64,000 nucleotides of DNA from RYN-230 sp963851025. Its GTDB lineage: Bacteria; Actinomycetota; Actinomycetes; Streptosporangiales; Streptosporangiaceae. The stretch is from NCBI GenBank assembly GCA_963851025.1, contig CAWKOA010000006.1, positions 496,001-560,000 on the forward strand, read 5' to 3'. A program made the translations under genes and the position numbers. Below the pieces are notes generated by a model, which was given only the letters and a program-made list of their open reading frames with translations, searched no databases and was not told the origin of the DNA. This document shows positions 33,665 to 43,080 of this stretch, one piece after another; the first letter of the stretch is position 1, and each line of letters begins with the position of its first letter.

Positions 33665-34165
33665 ATGGAGGTCCAGCGGGGCCGATTCACGGCCGACATC
33701 GACGGCGACTTCGTCGTCTTCCTGATCGGCATGCGGCTCAATCATCCGCTGCGTATCAGCAAGTGGTGGCCGGTGGCGGTGGCCATGCCCAGGATGCTGA
33801 GGGAACTCGGCCGGCATCCCGAACTGGGCTGCCTCGGATTCCAGCAGTGGTTCGGGCGGACCACCATCCTGGTCCAGTACTGGCGCGACTTCGAGTCCCT
33901 GGACCGCTTCGCCCGGGACACGACCCTGCCGCACCTGGAGCCATGGCGGCAGTTCAACCGCGCGGTCAGGGCCTCAGGCGACGTGGGGATCTGGCACGAG
34001 ACGTTCAAGGTCCGGGCCGGCGAGTACGAGGCCGTCTACGGCAACATGCCGGTCTTCGGCCTGGCCGCCGCCGGCAGGCACCTGCCGGCCGGCCGGAAGG
34101 CTGATACCGCGGCCGCCCGCATCGGCGCCAGCACGACCGACGAGCCAGCCGTCGAACCCTACTGA
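33665..34165 (+). CDS. DUF4188 family protein (monooxygenase-like)
   Basis: 166 residues matching DUF4188: an N-terminal GRFTADIDGDFVVFLIGMRLN, then WWPVAVAMPRMLREL and GCLGFQQWFGRTTILVQYWRDFESL, and a WHETFKVRAGEYEAVYGNMP block. The fold resembles dimeric alpha+beta barrel monooxygenases; some relatives handle aldoximes or heme-like ligands, but no function is established. A GGAGAGGGG site precedes the ATG, and three direct repeats sit just upstream. It is monocistronic. Confidence 0.82.
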   Translation: MEVQRGRFTADIDGDFVVFLIGMRLNHPLRISKWWPVAVAMPRMLRELGRHPELGCLGFQQWFGRTTILVQYWRDFESLDRFARDTTLPHLEPWRQFNRAVRASGDVGIWHETFKVRAGEYEAVYGNMPVFGLAAAGRHLPAGRKADTAAARIGASTTDEPAVEPY

Positions 34166-34414
34166 GGCCGCATGTCCCCCGCATTCCGGTGAACCCGGCC
34201 CGGCGGCGGCGCCTTAGCTGGCGGCGGAAATGGTGCGCGTCACCGGCACCGGGTTCTGGAACAGCTTCTGACCTCCCGTGCTGGCGAAACACCCTCGTCA
34301 TCGGAGGTAACGGCACCGGAACACAGCCCGCTTATGCTGCGGATGACTGCGCAAGCTGTCTATGCCTGGAACACGGTCGTTCAGCTGGCTACGCACACGA
34401 CCATGGAGGCACGC
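34166..34414. other. Intergenic region with nothing recognised
   Basis: About 250 bp between the DUF4188 gene and a small reading frame. No hairpin, repeat or RNA gene stands out. A 27-codon extension of the next frame passes through its 3' end but lacks support. Confidence 0.4.
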
Positions 34415-34612
34415 ATGACAGAGCAAGCAGCATCCCGGCGGGAACCGGCCCAGCCGACCCTGGCCGGCGACGTGGGCCTGCCCTTCTGCGGCGACGAGTA
34501 CCCGCCGCTCAGGGGTTCCCCGGGCGCGGTGGTCTGCACCAAGCCGTGTCACCCCGAGACCGAGAGGCACCTGAACGAGGAGACCGGCTGGGTGTGGTGG
34601 ACGGATCAGTAG
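34415..34612 (+). CDS. Small hypothetical protein (65 residues)
   Basis: The ATG at 34415 has GGAGG about 6 nt upstream. The product is hydrophilic with three cysteines (PFCGDEYPP and VCTKPCHPE) and ends ETGWVWWTDQ. The Cys-x4-Cys-His spacing could bind metal, but I recognise no family. It converges on the PPK2 gene with a 5-bp gap between stops. It is likely real given its ribosome site and non-random composition. Confidence 0.5.
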   Translation: MTEQAASRREPAQPTLAGDVGLPFCGDEYPPLRGSPGAVVCTKPCHPETERHLNEETGWVWWTDQ

Positions 34613-34617
34613 CTGGC

Positions 34618-35565
34618 TTAAAGGTCGGGGTACGCGCGGCCCGGGTTGTGCTCGGATAGCACGGACGGTGGCCCGATGATGGCCCGGTCCGGCTTGCCGA
34701 TGACCGCCTCGTCCTTGCCCTCGTAGTCGACCTTCGCCAGCACGTGCCTGATCGCCTCGAGCCTGGCCCGCTTCTTGTCGTTGCTCTTGACCACCGTCCA
34801 CGGAGCCTCGGCCGTGTCGGTGTAGTGGAACATCGCTTCCTTCGCGTCGGTGTACGCGTCCCATTTGTCCAGCGACTCGATGTCCATCGGGCTCAGCTTC
34901 CACTGGCGCACCGGGTTGACCCGGCGGATGATGAACCGCGTGCGCTGCTCGGCGGGCGTCACCGAGAACCAGAACTTCGTCAGGTTCAGCCCGGAGCGGA
35001 TCAGCATCCGCTCGAACTGCGGTGCCTCCCGCATGAACTCCTCGTATTCCGGCTGCGTGCAGAAGCCCATCACCCGCTCCACGCCCGCGCGGTTGTACCA
35101 GGATCGGTCGAACATGACGATCTCGCCTGCTGCGGGCAGGTGCGGCACGTAGCGCTGCAGGTACCACTGGGTCCGTTCCCGCTCGCTCGGCTTCGTCAGC
35201 GCCACCACCTGCGCGCCGCGGGGGTTCAGGTGCTCGGTGAACCGCTTGATGGTGCCGCCCTTGCCGGCTGCGTCGCGGCCCTCGAACACGATCACGAGGC
35301 GCTGCCCGGTGGCCTTCACCCAGTTCTGCAGCTTGACGAGCTCGACCTGAAGCGGGCGCTTCTCGTACTCGTACTGGTGCCGCGTCATCCGCTCGTCGTA
35401 GGGGTAGTCCTCGCGCCAGGTATCCACCGCCCGCCCGTCCGGCCAGAGCAGGATGGGATCGTCGTGCTCGTCGTCGTCATCCACCCTCAGGCCGGCCAGG
35501 AGATCCGGTTTGGACGCCCAGTCCGCCGGCAGCGCGTTGAACTCGTTGGCGGTTTCGCTGGTCAT
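34618..35565 (-). CDS. ppk2: Polyphosphate kinase 2 family protein (PPK2)
   Basis: 315 residues. Walker A FEGRDAAGKGGTIKRF (about residues 97-112), the MFDRSWYNRAGVERVMGF Walker B region and the lid SPMDIESLDKWDAYTDAKEAM match PPK2 enzymes, which move phosphate between polyphosphate and nucleoside diphosphates. The N-terminal 50 residues are acidic (DDDDEHDD). The ATG at 35565 is chosen over an upstream ATG because the extra nine residues lack conservation. A second PPK2 (258 residues, shorter N-terminus) is at 50690, so this island carries two; they may differ in direction or nucleotide preference. Confidence 0.9.
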   Translation of the reverse strand: MTSETANEFNALPADWASKPDLLAGLRVDDDDEHDDPILLWPDGRAVDTWREDYPYDERMTRHQYEYEKRPLQVELVKLQNWVKATGQRLVIVFEGRDAAGKGGTIKRFTEHLNPRGAQVVALTKPSERERTQWYLQRYVPHLPAAGEIVMFDRSWYNRAGVERVMGFCTQPEYEEFMREAPQFERMLIRSGLNLTKFWFSVTPAEQRTRFIIRRVNPVRQWKLSPMDIESLDKWDAYTDAKEAMFHYTDTAEAPWTVVKSNDKKRARLEAIRHVLAKVDYEGKDEAVIGKPDRAIIGPPSVLSEHNPGRAYPDL

Positions 35566-35653
35566 GCCCCTAGCAGAGCACATCATGGTCACCGGCAGAC
35601 AGTCTCCCGCGTATATCCCGGACGAACTCAGCCTGGCCAGAGGGTGAGCCCGG

Positions 35654-36580
35654 CTAGCGGCCCGGCTTCATGTGCCGGTCGAGAAAGGCGATGGCCCCGT
35701 CGATCGCGCGTACCTGCGTCTGGTCGGGGCTGTCCGGTCCCTCGGCTGCCGACGGGAACAGGTAGCCGTGCAGCGGGTGATCCCAGGACACCCACTCGGC
35801 GTCCTTGCCGCCCTGGCCGAGGAGTTCGTAGCTCAGGCGGAAGATCCCCTGGAGATGGTCGCTGTCCCGCCCCATGACCAGGATGGGCAGGTCGATCGGC
35901 GCGATGCGCTCGCGGGCCAGCGGGAGGTTGGTGCGGGCCCGCACCCACGCCGGGTCCTGCAGCTGCATTTCCTCGATGTCCCGCAGCCCGGTCTCCGGGT
36001 TGACGGGTGCGGCGTCCTCCAGCCTGAGGTCGAGGAACTCGTGGTTGGCCGGCTCGCTGGCCACCCCCGCCCGCAGCATCCCCGGGTACCGGAAGGCCAG
36101 CTTGAACAGCATCTCGCCGGCGTGGCTGACGCCGATGTGGCCCAGGTTGCCCGCGTCCACCTGCGGGTGCCGGCGGACGTGCTCGAGGACGGCCAGCTCA
36201 TCCTCGAACTCCAGCGGCGACCGGTTCATGACCTCCATGCCCTGGCGCCCGTCGACCATGAGCGGGCCACCGCGGTTGAAGCCGAGGTCCACCTCCGTGC
36301 GGTACCGCCCCCACCCGCAGGCGTAGCCGGCGGCCAGCAGCCGCTCCATGATGTACGGGCGGGTGTGCACCCACTCCCGCAGCCAGCCGATCCCGCCCCC
36401 GCCGTTGCCGTAGGCCAGGAACACGAACGGGAACCGCCCCTGGTCGGCGGGCGTGCGCACCACGTAGGGCAGGTACAGGCCGTCACGTGACTCGGCCAGG
36501 TAGTACGCCGCGGGGCGGGCCGACCCCTCGACGTCTTCCACGAAGACCGGCTCGTCAATGCTCCACTGCTCAGCTGTCAT
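35654..36580 (-). CDS. Alpha/beta hydrolase family protein
   Basis: 308 residues of an alpha/beta hydrolase. The oxyanion region is FVFLAYGNGGGGIGW, the nucleophile elbow is IGVSHAGEM (G-V-S-H-A, an atypical Gly-x-Ser-x-Ala form), an acid candidate lies in VMGRDSDHLQG, and a His in WDHPLHGYLFP. The ATG at 36580 is preceded by a GAAGGTAG-like site; the frame is open well upstream into antisense of the FHA gene, which I reject. Ester or lactone hydrolase is likely; substrate unknown. It is divergent from the FHA gene. Confidence 0.78.
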   Translation of the reverse strand: MTAEQWSIDEPVFVEDVEGSARPAAYYLAESRDGLYLPYVVRTPADQGRFPFVFLAYGNGGGGIGWLREWVHTRPYIMERLLAAGYACGWGRYRTEVDLGFNRGGPLMVDGRQGMEVMNRSPLEFEDELAVLEHVRRHPQVDAGNLGHIGVSHAGEMLFKLAFRYPGMLRAGVASEPANHEFLDLRLEDAAPVNPETGLRDIEEMQLQDPAWVRARTNLPLARERIAPIDLPILVMGRDSDHLQGIFRLSYELLGQGGKDAEWVSWDHPLHGYLFPSAAEGPDSPDQTQVRAIDGAIAFLDRHMKPGR

Positions 36581-36703
36581 GTCCGCTACCTTCTCGTACC
36601 CCCTCTCCGGCACCGCGCTCACCCTTCCCTGACCTGCGGGCCCCCGGGCCGGGGCCTGGCGTTTCGGCGCAGCCATCACCCCGCCTCTGGCATCATCGAA
36701 GGC

Positions 36704-37153
36704 GTGACCAGCGTCGGCCTCGAGCACCTCGCGCGAACTGCCTACGAAGCGCACCGCAGCGCGCAGCCTGGCTCTCTCCCGCCGTGGGAGGACAGCACCG
36801 AGCAGGACCAGCAGGCCTGGAAGGCCGCCGTGTCCGCCGTCGCCGGGCAAACCGGCATCACCCTCGCCGACACCGTGCCGGACCAGACCCTGCTCCTGCA
36901 GGCCGGAGACGAGCAGCACACGTTCCACACCAGCTTCACGGCCGGGCGGCTGGGCACGCTGGTCATCGGCGATGACTTCGCGTCCACGCAGCACGCCCGC
37001 TTCCAGGCCGCCCACGGGCTGTGGTACGTGGAAGACCTCGGATCAAAGAACGGCACCTGGCTCAACGGGCGCCGGATCCACGCCGCCCAGCGGCTGAAGA
37101 AGGGCGACAAGATCAAAATCGGCCACACCGTCGTGACCGTCGTCGCGACGTAG
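36704..37153 (+). CDS. FHA domain protein
   Basis: 149 residues. A helical N-terminal half (LARTAYEAHRS...WKAAVSAVAGQTG) is joined to a forkhead-associated domain with the phosphothreonine-binding pattern ARFQ, WYVEDLGSKNGTWLNGRRI and KIGHTVVTV. FHA domains read Ser/Thr kinase output, so this small protein is probably an adaptor. The start is a GTG at 36704 with GAAGG very close, so a nearly leaderless or unusual start is possible. No kinase gene is in the window. It is followed after 20 bp by a VOC gene. Confidence 0.82.
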   Translation: MTSVGLEHLARTAYEAHRSAQPGSLPPWEDSTEQDQQAWKAAVSAVAGQTGITLADTVPDQTLLLQAGDEQHTFHTSFTAGRLGTLVIGDDFASTQHARFQAAHGLWYVEDLGSKNGTWLNGRRIHAAQRLKKGDKIKIGHTVVTVVAT

Positions 37154-37173
37154 TTACGGGTTAGCGTGAGCGT

Positions 37174-37518
37174 GTGACGGTTGATCTCTTCGCAGGGCTT
37201 CCGGTGAGCGACTACCAGCGCGCGCTCTCGTGGTACGGGCGGCTGCTGGGCTCCGAGCCCGCGTTCTTCCCGAACGCGACAGAGGCGGTGTGGGAGCTGG
37301 CCGAGCACCGGTACCTCTACATCGAGCTGCTGCCCGGGAGGGCCGGCCATGCCCTGCACACGCTGTTCGTCGACGACCTCGATGAGCGGGTCGAGGGCAT
37401 TGGCGCCCGGGGAATCGAGCCCGCCTCGCAGGAGACGTACGGGAACGGCGTGCGCAAGGTGATCTACCGCGACCCCGACGGCAACGAGATCGGTTTCGGC
37501 GGCGCCCCGCGCGGGTGA
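37174..37518 (+). CDS. VOC (glyoxalase/bleomycin-resistance) family protein
   Basis: 114 residues with the paired beta-alpha-beta-beta-beta layout of the vicinal oxygen chelate fold: VSDYQRALSWYGRLLGSEP at the start and KVIYRDPDGNEIGFGG at the end. Metal ligands are partly recognisable (the terminal Glu). GTG start, no strong ribosome site. Its last 55 bp overlap the 3' end of the converging membrane-protein gene, and a palindrome (CGCGGGT-G-ACCCGCG) lies at the overlap. Substrate unknown. Confidence 0.78.
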   Translation: MTVDLFAGLPVSDYQRALSWYGRLLGSEPAFFPNATEAVWELAEHRYLYIELLPGRAGHALHTLFVDDLDERVEGIGARGIEPASQETYGNGVRKVIYRDPDGNEIGFGGAPRG

Positions 37519-38042
37519 CCCGCGGCAGCCGTTCCAACGTGACCGCATAGCGGCTTATCGGCATCAACCAGGAATCGGCCGCCCAGGGTATGGCCAACGC
37601 CAGCGCCGGCCTTTTCGGGAATGCCTGGAGCACCTCGGACGGCGTAGACGCACAGCGCGTACAGCGCGACCACGTTGACCGCAATGATGGTCAGGGACCA
37701 GAATGGGTAGGCGGGGATGAAGAAGAACTGGCCCAGGGCATTGAGCCCGACCAGTGCCACGCCGAGCCAGCGGGCGATCTGGTTGCCGGTGAGCACCCCG
37801 ACTCCGGCCAGGACCTGCAGGCCGCCGATGATGAGCACGATCCAGCCCCAGGCGCGCAAGTCGCCGATCACGTGGTGCGCGTTGGCGATGAACACGTGCG
37901 ACCTGGCCACCGCCGCAATACCGTCCAGCAGGTTGAACGAGCCGAGCACCAGCAGCAGGACTGAGGCCAGGACGAGCAGGCCGTGGCCTTCAGTGCGGTG
38001 CCCGCCGGTGCCCCTGGACGGCTTGACCGTTGCCGATGTCAT
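37464..38042 (-). CDS. DUF7144-like four-helix membrane protein with long tail
   Basis: 192 residues. Four transmembrane helices (starting at LLVLASVLLLVLGSFNLLDG, VLIIGGLQVLAGVGVL, LGVALVGLNALGQFFF and LTIIAVNVVALYALCVY) match the small actinobacterial DUF7144 group, which normally ends soon after the fourth helix. Here about 60 extra polar residues follow and run 55 bp into the VOC gene, so the original stop may have been lost. The ATG at 38042 has AGGTGG upstream. A TCACCG-N6-GGGTGA site lies 90 bp before the start. Confidence 0.72.
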   Translation of the reverse strand: MTSATVKPSRGTGGHRTEGHGLLVLASVLLLVLGSFNLLDGIAAVARSHVFIANAHHVIGDLRAWGWIVLIIGGLQVLAGVGVLTGNQIARWLGVALVGLNALGQFFFIPAYPFWSLTIIAVNVVALYALCVYAVRGAPGIPEKAGAGVGHTLGGRFLVDADKPLCGHVGTAAAGHPRGAPPKPISLPSGSR

Positions 38043-38132
38043 GGTGGCCACCTAGGCCGCATGGCCGGGCGCTCACCCTGATGGCCCGGCGATTCCGTGC
38101 GGCCATCATGTTCGGCGCGGCCCGGGGTTTCC

Positions 38133-38150
38133 TCACCGCACCGAGGGTGA
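38133..38150. promoter_or_regulatory. TCACCC-N6-GGGTGA motif, copy 1 (TCACCG left arm)
   Basis: TCACCG-CACCGA-GGGTGA, one mismatch in the left arm. It sits between the SulP stop and the DUF7144-like gene, upstream of the latter. Confidence 0.55.
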
Positions 38151-38152
38151 TT

Positions 38153-39889
38153 TCAGCGCCCGCTGGTCTCGGTCCAGCTGGCGCCGGTTTCGGCACGGAA
38201 CGCGGCGATAGCGGCTCCGATCGTGGGGAAGAAATGGCGCGGGTCAATGGTGCGGGTGAGCCCGTAGCGTTCGATCTTGCGCCGGACCGGGTCCTTGAGT
38301 TCGGCGAATACCAGGCTGATGCCGCGGGCGTTCAGCTCCTCGTCGAGGTCGGTGAGCAGGTCGGCGGCGGTAGTGTCCACATCGGTCACCGGCTCGGCGG
38401 CGATCACGATCCACCGGGGCGGCGGGTCAGCGGCGGCCAGCCGCCGGACCTCGTCGCGGAAGGTCTTGGCGTTGGCGAAGAACAGCGGGCCGTCGAACCG
38501 GTAGATCACCAGGCCGGGCAGGTGCTGAGCGTCCGGGTACGAGTGCACGTCGTGGTAGCCCTCCAGCCCGGTCACGCGCCCGAGCACCGTGTCGTAGGGC
38601 CACCAGGCCCGGCGGAAGACGTTGAGGATGGACAGCGCGACCGCGATCGCGATCCCGGGCAGCACGCCGAGCAGGGCGACGCCCAGGAACGCGGCGACTG
38701 ATAGCAGGAATTCGGCTTTGCGCTGCCGCCACAGCCGTGCCGTGCCCGGGATGTCGGCCAGCGACAGCGACGCGGTGATCACCACCGCGGCCAGGGCCGG
38801 CTGAGGCAGGTTCCGGAACAGGCCGGGCACCAGCACGATCATCAGGATGATCAGGGCCGCCCCGACCACCCCGGTGAGCTGCGTTTTGGCCCCGGCCCGT
38901 TCCGCGACCGCGGTGCGCGACCCGCTGGTGCTGACCGGGAAGCCCTGGAACAGGCCGGCCGCCAGGTTGGCCGCGCCGATGCCGATCATCTCCTGGTTGC
39001 CGCGGATCTCCTGCCCGGTGCGGGCCGCGAACGCCGAGGCGGTGGAGATGGTGTCGGCCAGCGAGACCAGGGCGATACCCAGCGCCCCGGCGAACAGCGG
39101 CCCCAGGTCAGACAGGCGGACGGACGGGATGGTCAGCGGCGGGAAGCCCTTGGGCAGCACCCCGACCAGGCTGACCCCATGATCGGCCAGGCTGAAAACC
39201 GATGTCGCGGCGATCGCGAGCAGCACCATGATCAGCACCGCCGGGACCTTGGGCAGCCAGCGCTGCAGCACCAGGATCAGCGCGATCCCGGCGATCCCGA
39301 TGACGGCCGCGGCGGCCACCGCCTTGCCGTCGGCCAGGCCCCTGACGAAGGCGGCCGCCTCGCGGATCAGGCCCTCGGCATCGGTCTTGAACCCGAACAG
39401 CTTGGGCAGCTGGCCGACCAGGATGGTCAGCGCCAGGCCGTTCATGTAGCCGATCATCGTCGGCTTGGAGATCAGGTCCGCGATGAAGCCCAGCTTCGCC
39501 ACAGCACCCAGGATCATGATCGCCGCCACCATGATCGCGAGCAGCGAGGCCAGGGCGACCGCCCGCTTGGCATCGCCGTTGGCGGCGATGAGCGGCAGGA
39601 TCGTCGCGGCGATCATCGGGCCGAGCGAGGAATCCGGGCCCAGCACCAGGATCCGCGACGGCCCGAGCACCGCGTAGCCGAGCAGGCACATGATGGACGT
39701 GTACAAGCCGGTGATCGGCGGCAGCCCGGCCAGTTCCGCATACGCCATGCCCTGCGGGACCAGCAGGGTGGTCAGCACGACCCCGGCCACCACGTCCTTG
39801 CCCAGCCACTCACGCCGGTAGGACGAGACCGCCTGCCAGCCCGGCACCACCCGGAACCAGGACAGCCCACCCCAGCCGTGGTCGGACAC
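38153..39889 (-). CDS. SulP family anion transporter with STAS domain
   Basis: About 578 residues. The SulP membrane domain (LTTLLVPQGMAYAELAGLPP, GPSRILVLGPDSSLGPM, SGSRTAVAERAGAKTQLTG) has 10-14 helices. It is followed by a cytoplasmic STAS domain (GLVIYRFDGPLFFANAKTF, DTTAADLLTDLDEELNARGI). SulP proteins carry sulfate, bicarbonate or organic anions. I place the start at the GTG at 39889 (GGGG about 9 nt upstream), because the upstream ATG/GTG at 39925-39928 falls inside a TCACCC-N6-GGGTGA palindrome. That operator lies 35 bp before the chosen start. Confidence 0.85.
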   Translation of the reverse strand: MSDHGWGGLSWFRVVPGWQAVSSYRREWLGKDVVAGVVLTTLLVPQGMAYAELAGLPPITGLYTSIMCLLGYAVLGPSRILVLGPDSSLGPMIAATILPLIAANGDAKRAVALASLLAIMVAAIMILGAVAKLGFIADLISKPTMIGYMNGLALTILVGQLPKLFGFKTDAEGLIREAAAFVRGLADGKAVAAAAVIGIAGIALILVLQRWLPKVPAVLIMVLLAIAATSVFSLADHGVSLVGVLPKGFPPLTIPSVRLSDLGPLFAGALGIALVSLADTISTASAFAARTGQEIRGNQEMIGIGAANLAAGLFQGFPVSTSGSRTAVAERAGAKTQLTGVVGAALIILMIVLVPGLFRNLPQPALAAVVITASLSLADIPGTARLWRQRKAEFLLSVAAFLGVALLGVLPGIAIAVALSILNVFRRAWWPYDTVLGRVTGLEGYHDVHSYPDAQHLPGLVIYRFDGPLFFANAKTFRDEVRRLAAADPPPRWIVIAAEPVTDVDTTAADLLTDLDEELNARGISLVFAELKDPVRRKIERYGLTRTIDPRHFFPTIGAAIAAFRAETGASWTETSGR

Positions 39890-39924
39890 GCCCGTAGTGT
39901 CCCCGCCCGGGCGGGGCCGGCGCA

Positions 39925-39942
39925 TCACCCGCGCAGGGGTGA
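39925..39942. promoter_or_regulatory. TCACCC-N6-GGGTGA motif, copy 2 (perfect)
   Basis: TCACCC-GCGCAG-GGGTGA, 35 bp upstream of the chosen SulP start. Both arms match the consensus exactly. Confidence 0.65.
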
Positions 39943-39980
39943 AAGCCGGCGGGCGTGCCCGGCGATTCTGGGTGAGATCA

Positions 39981-40229
39981 TTATGGCGTGGGTGGCGGTG
40001 CCACGAGATGCATGTCGATCACGTCGAGGCGGAGCCCGTTGATCCGCTGCACTAGCCCCCAGAGGGCGGCCTGATCGGGTACCTCAGCCCGCAGCGTGGT
40101 CGTGCCCGACCCTACGGTGACCTCACAATCGTCGAATTCCGCGCGCAGCGCGGCACCGGCCTGACCCACGAAGGTGATCTCATAGGTTCGTGGTCGCACA
40201 AAGTTACGTCTCACTGTCGCTGGATGCAT
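39981..40229 (-). CDS. Small conserved protein of unknown function (82 residues)
   Basis: 82 residues resembling a group of small actinobacterial proteins with the pattern RTYEI-(F/V)-G...LRAEFDDCEV, followed by DQAALWGLVQRINGLRLDVIDM, an alpha+beta ferredoxin-like or ACT-like layout. The ATG at 40229 has GGCGGGG upstream. A perfect copy of the TCACCC-N6-GGGTGA palindrome lies 37 bp before the start and is shared with the divergent LAL regulator. Function unknown; regulatory partner of the LAL system is a possibility. Confidence 0.62.
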   Translation of the reverse strand: MHPATVRRNFVRPRTYEITFVGQAGAALRAEFDDCEVTVGSGTTTLRAEVPDQAALWGLVQRINGLRLDVIDMHLVAPPPTP

Positions 40230-40264
40230 GTCCCCGCCATCGTGCCTGGTGACGGCAGCAGCGT

Positions 40265-40286
40265 CATCACCCACCCGAGGGTGATG
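40265..40286. promoter_or_regulatory. TCACCC-N6-GGGTGA motif, copy 3 (longest, 8-bp arms)
   Basis: CATCACCC-ACCCGA-GGGTGATG. It lies between the small 82-residue gene (37 bp away) and the LAL regulator (about 150 bp away), so it may control both, including autoregulation. Confidence 0.7.
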
Positions 40287-40436
40287 AGGCGAGCGCATCC
40301 AATACCTTCTCTTTAGCATTAGATTCACTCGTCATGGGTGATTTGCGATCGCGGCCCGTGCGGGACGCTGGGCGGCGGAAGATGGAGCAATCCTGGGCAA
40401 ATCGCCCGGTGAGTGAGGAAGAAAATAGGACAAGAA

Positions 40437-43080
40437 ATGCCTCGGCAGAGGGCCCCATCGCAGAGCGCGGCACCTCACCGGGCGTGCGGTTTCGCGCAGG
40501 CAAAGTTCCGGCCGACAACGCTCCCCAGCACGCTGGTCACCAGGTCCCTGCTGCACCAGCGGCTTACCTCGGGGGCGGGTAAGCGCCTCACCGTCGTGGT
40601 CGGCTCGGCTGGATCCGGCAAAAGCGTGCTGCTATCGAACTGGGCCGCGACTAGGCCGGCTGGCGTTACCTCCTGGCTGTCCTGCGACAAGGCCGACATC
40701 GACCCGGTCCGCTTCTGGTCCGGCTTCATCGAGGCCCCCCGGGCGGTGCTGCCGGAGTTCGGCGCCGAGGCCGCCGACCTGCTCGCCCTGGACAGCGCCA
40801 TGTCGGCCGACGTGATCGCGTTGCTGGCGAACGACGCCATGAAGCTGCCCGAAGGCATGGCCATCATCGTGGACGACTTCCACGCCGCCGCCACGGCCGT
40901 GTCCGCCGACATGACCGATCTGGTCGAGCGCTGGCCTGGCGAGACGCGTCCAGCTGGTGCTGGCCAGCCGCAACGACCCGCCGGTCCGCCTGCACCGGCT
41001 GCGGCTGGCCGGGGAGCTGTGCGAGCTGCGCGATGATGACCTCGCCCTCTCACTGCCGGAAACCGGTGATCTGCTGGCCAACTTCGGTGTCGAGATGGGC
41101 GCGGCTGACCTGGCCCTGCTGCACGAGCGCAGCGAGGGATGGGCGGCCGCCGTGCAGATGGCGGCGCTGTCCTTGCGGGCCACCGAGGATCCGGCCCGGG
41201 TCGCCCGGGCGCTTGATGTCCGCAGCCACCTGATCGCGGAATACTTCATCGCCGAGGTGCTCAACCAGCAGCCGCCTGAACTGGCCCAGTTCCTGCTGGA
41301 CACGTCCGTTCTGAGCGAGCTGACCGGGGGCTCGTGTGCGGCGGTCAGCGGCCGGCCGGACGCCGCCTCGCTGCTGCGCGACATCGATGCGGCCAACCTG
41401 TTCCTGGTGCCGCTCGATGACGAGCGGACCACCTTCCGGTACCACCATCTGGTGCGCCAGGTGCTCCGGGCCGAACTGCGGGCCCGGGGTTCGGCCCGGG
41501 AGCGGGCCCTTCAGCTGCGGGCAGGTGAATGGTTCGAAGCCACCGCAGACACCCGCCGGGCTACCCGCCATTTCCTGGCCGCGCGGCAGGCGGACCGGGC
41601 GCTGGACCTGCTCCAGGACCGGGTGGTGCCCGACTTCCTGCGCGACCCCATCGCGCCGAGCCCGCTGGATATGAGCACGGTCGATCCGGCGCTGCTGGCG
41701 GACGCCCCGGAACGGATGCTCGGGCTGGCGGCCGACCTGCTGCTGTCCGGTGATATCCCGCGCGGCGGCTCCTACCTGGACGCGATCGAGCGGGCCCAGC
41801 CACCGATTCCGGCCGGGTCCAGGCTGGCGGCCCGGTTCGCGCTGATGCGGGCGTTCCAGTACGGGCAGACAGGCAGGCTGGCCGAGTCCGTGGCCGCGGC
41901 ACAAACCGCCCGGTCCATCCAGGAGCAGACCCAGCTCAGCGACGAGTGGCAGGCGGTCATCCCGCTGATCCTGCTCCGGGTCTACCCGTGCCTGGACGAT
42001 TTCCCGGCGGTGGAACGCGAGGCGCAAGCCGCGCTGGCCCTGCCCGGGCTGCCGGAACCGGCCCGGCTGATCCTGGTGCCCAGCGCCCAGGCGCTGGCCC
42101 GGTTCCTGGCCGGCCACCTCACTGAGGCCGCTCGTGCCGCCAGCGCCGCGGAATGGGAAGCCCGGCGGCTGGGCTTCGACCGGCACTTCTTTGCCGTGGA
42201 TTACCTGCGCGTGCTGGCCGGCCTGGCGCTGGAGCGGCGGGATCTGAATACCGCGGAGCGGCTGGCCGAGCGGACCATCGCGATCACGGAGGCCGGGCGG
42301 CCCATCTTCGAGTTCCTCACGCTGCTCGACCGGGCCCGGATATGGGCCGCCCGGGGCAAGATCCGCGAGGCATTGACCACGGTGGCGGCGGCCCGGCGGG
42401 TGCTGGCCGAGCCCAGCGCGGCGCTGCGAGCGCAGGCCGATGAGCTGGAGGCCCTGGTGCGCCTGGCGCTCGGTGACGCGCGGGCGGCGGCCGAACTGGC
42501 GGGCGGGGTGCCCGCCGCCCGCCGCGACCTGCTGCTGGCCAGGATCGCGCTGGCCGCGGGCAACCATCAGGCCGCGCAGGAGCACCTCCGGCTGCTGATG
42601 CCGGGCAGCCTGACCCCACGGGATCGGCTGGTGCGGCAGATACTGCTCGCCGCGGCGGCCATCGAGCGTGGCGATCCCGCCGCCGACAGCATCGTGGGCG
42701 GCGCGGTGCAGCGGGCCCGCCAGGAGGGGTTCATCAACACACTGGTCAGCACCGCACCCCAGGTGACCGGCTACCTGGTCGAGCACGCGACCCGGATGCG
42801 GTCCGATCCCTACCTGGAACAGGTGATCACTGCGGCGCTCGACGTGCGGGCCAGCCTGCCGGACCGCGCCGAGTACCGCCAGCTGATGGCCGAGCCACTG
42901 ACCCCGGCCGAGCTGCGCATCCTGAAGCTCCTGCCGACCAGCACCTATTTGCAGATCGCGGCTACCCTGTACATTTCGCGCAACACGGTAAAGACACAGC
43001 TCCGGTCCGTTTACCAGAAACTCGGCGTGACATCGCGTTCGGAGGCCATTGAGCGGGCAGTCAACCTGCGCCTGCTCTGA
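40437..43080 (+). pseudogene. LAL-type LuxR regulator (MalT-like) with one frameshift
   Basis: The ATG at 40437 (AGGA 7 nt upstream) opens a P-loop ATPase: VVVGSAGSGKSVLLSNW, then WLSCDKADIDPVRFW and IIVDDFHAAA. Near 40935-40955 the reading frame changes; the family sequence resumes in the other frame with QLVLASRNDPPVRLHRLRLAGEL and runs through a long TPR region to a C-terminal LuxR helix-turn-helix (LTPAELRILKLLPTS, YISRNTVKTQLRSVYQKLGV). Apart from that single shift about 880 residues are intact. Either the gene is recently broken, is read by frameshifting, or the sequence has an error. It sits in the middle of the TCACCC-N6-GGGTGA sites. Confidence 0.85.

Noticed and set aside
36581..37015. 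N-terminal extension of the alpha/beta hydrolase frame to 37015
   Set aside because: It would overlap the FHA gene in antisense; the hydrolase fold starts at the ATG at 36580.
40425..43080. Two separate regulators in place of one frameshifted LAL gene
   Set aside because: Neither half has its own ribosome site at the joint, and the halves are exactly complementary parts of one MalT-like protein.
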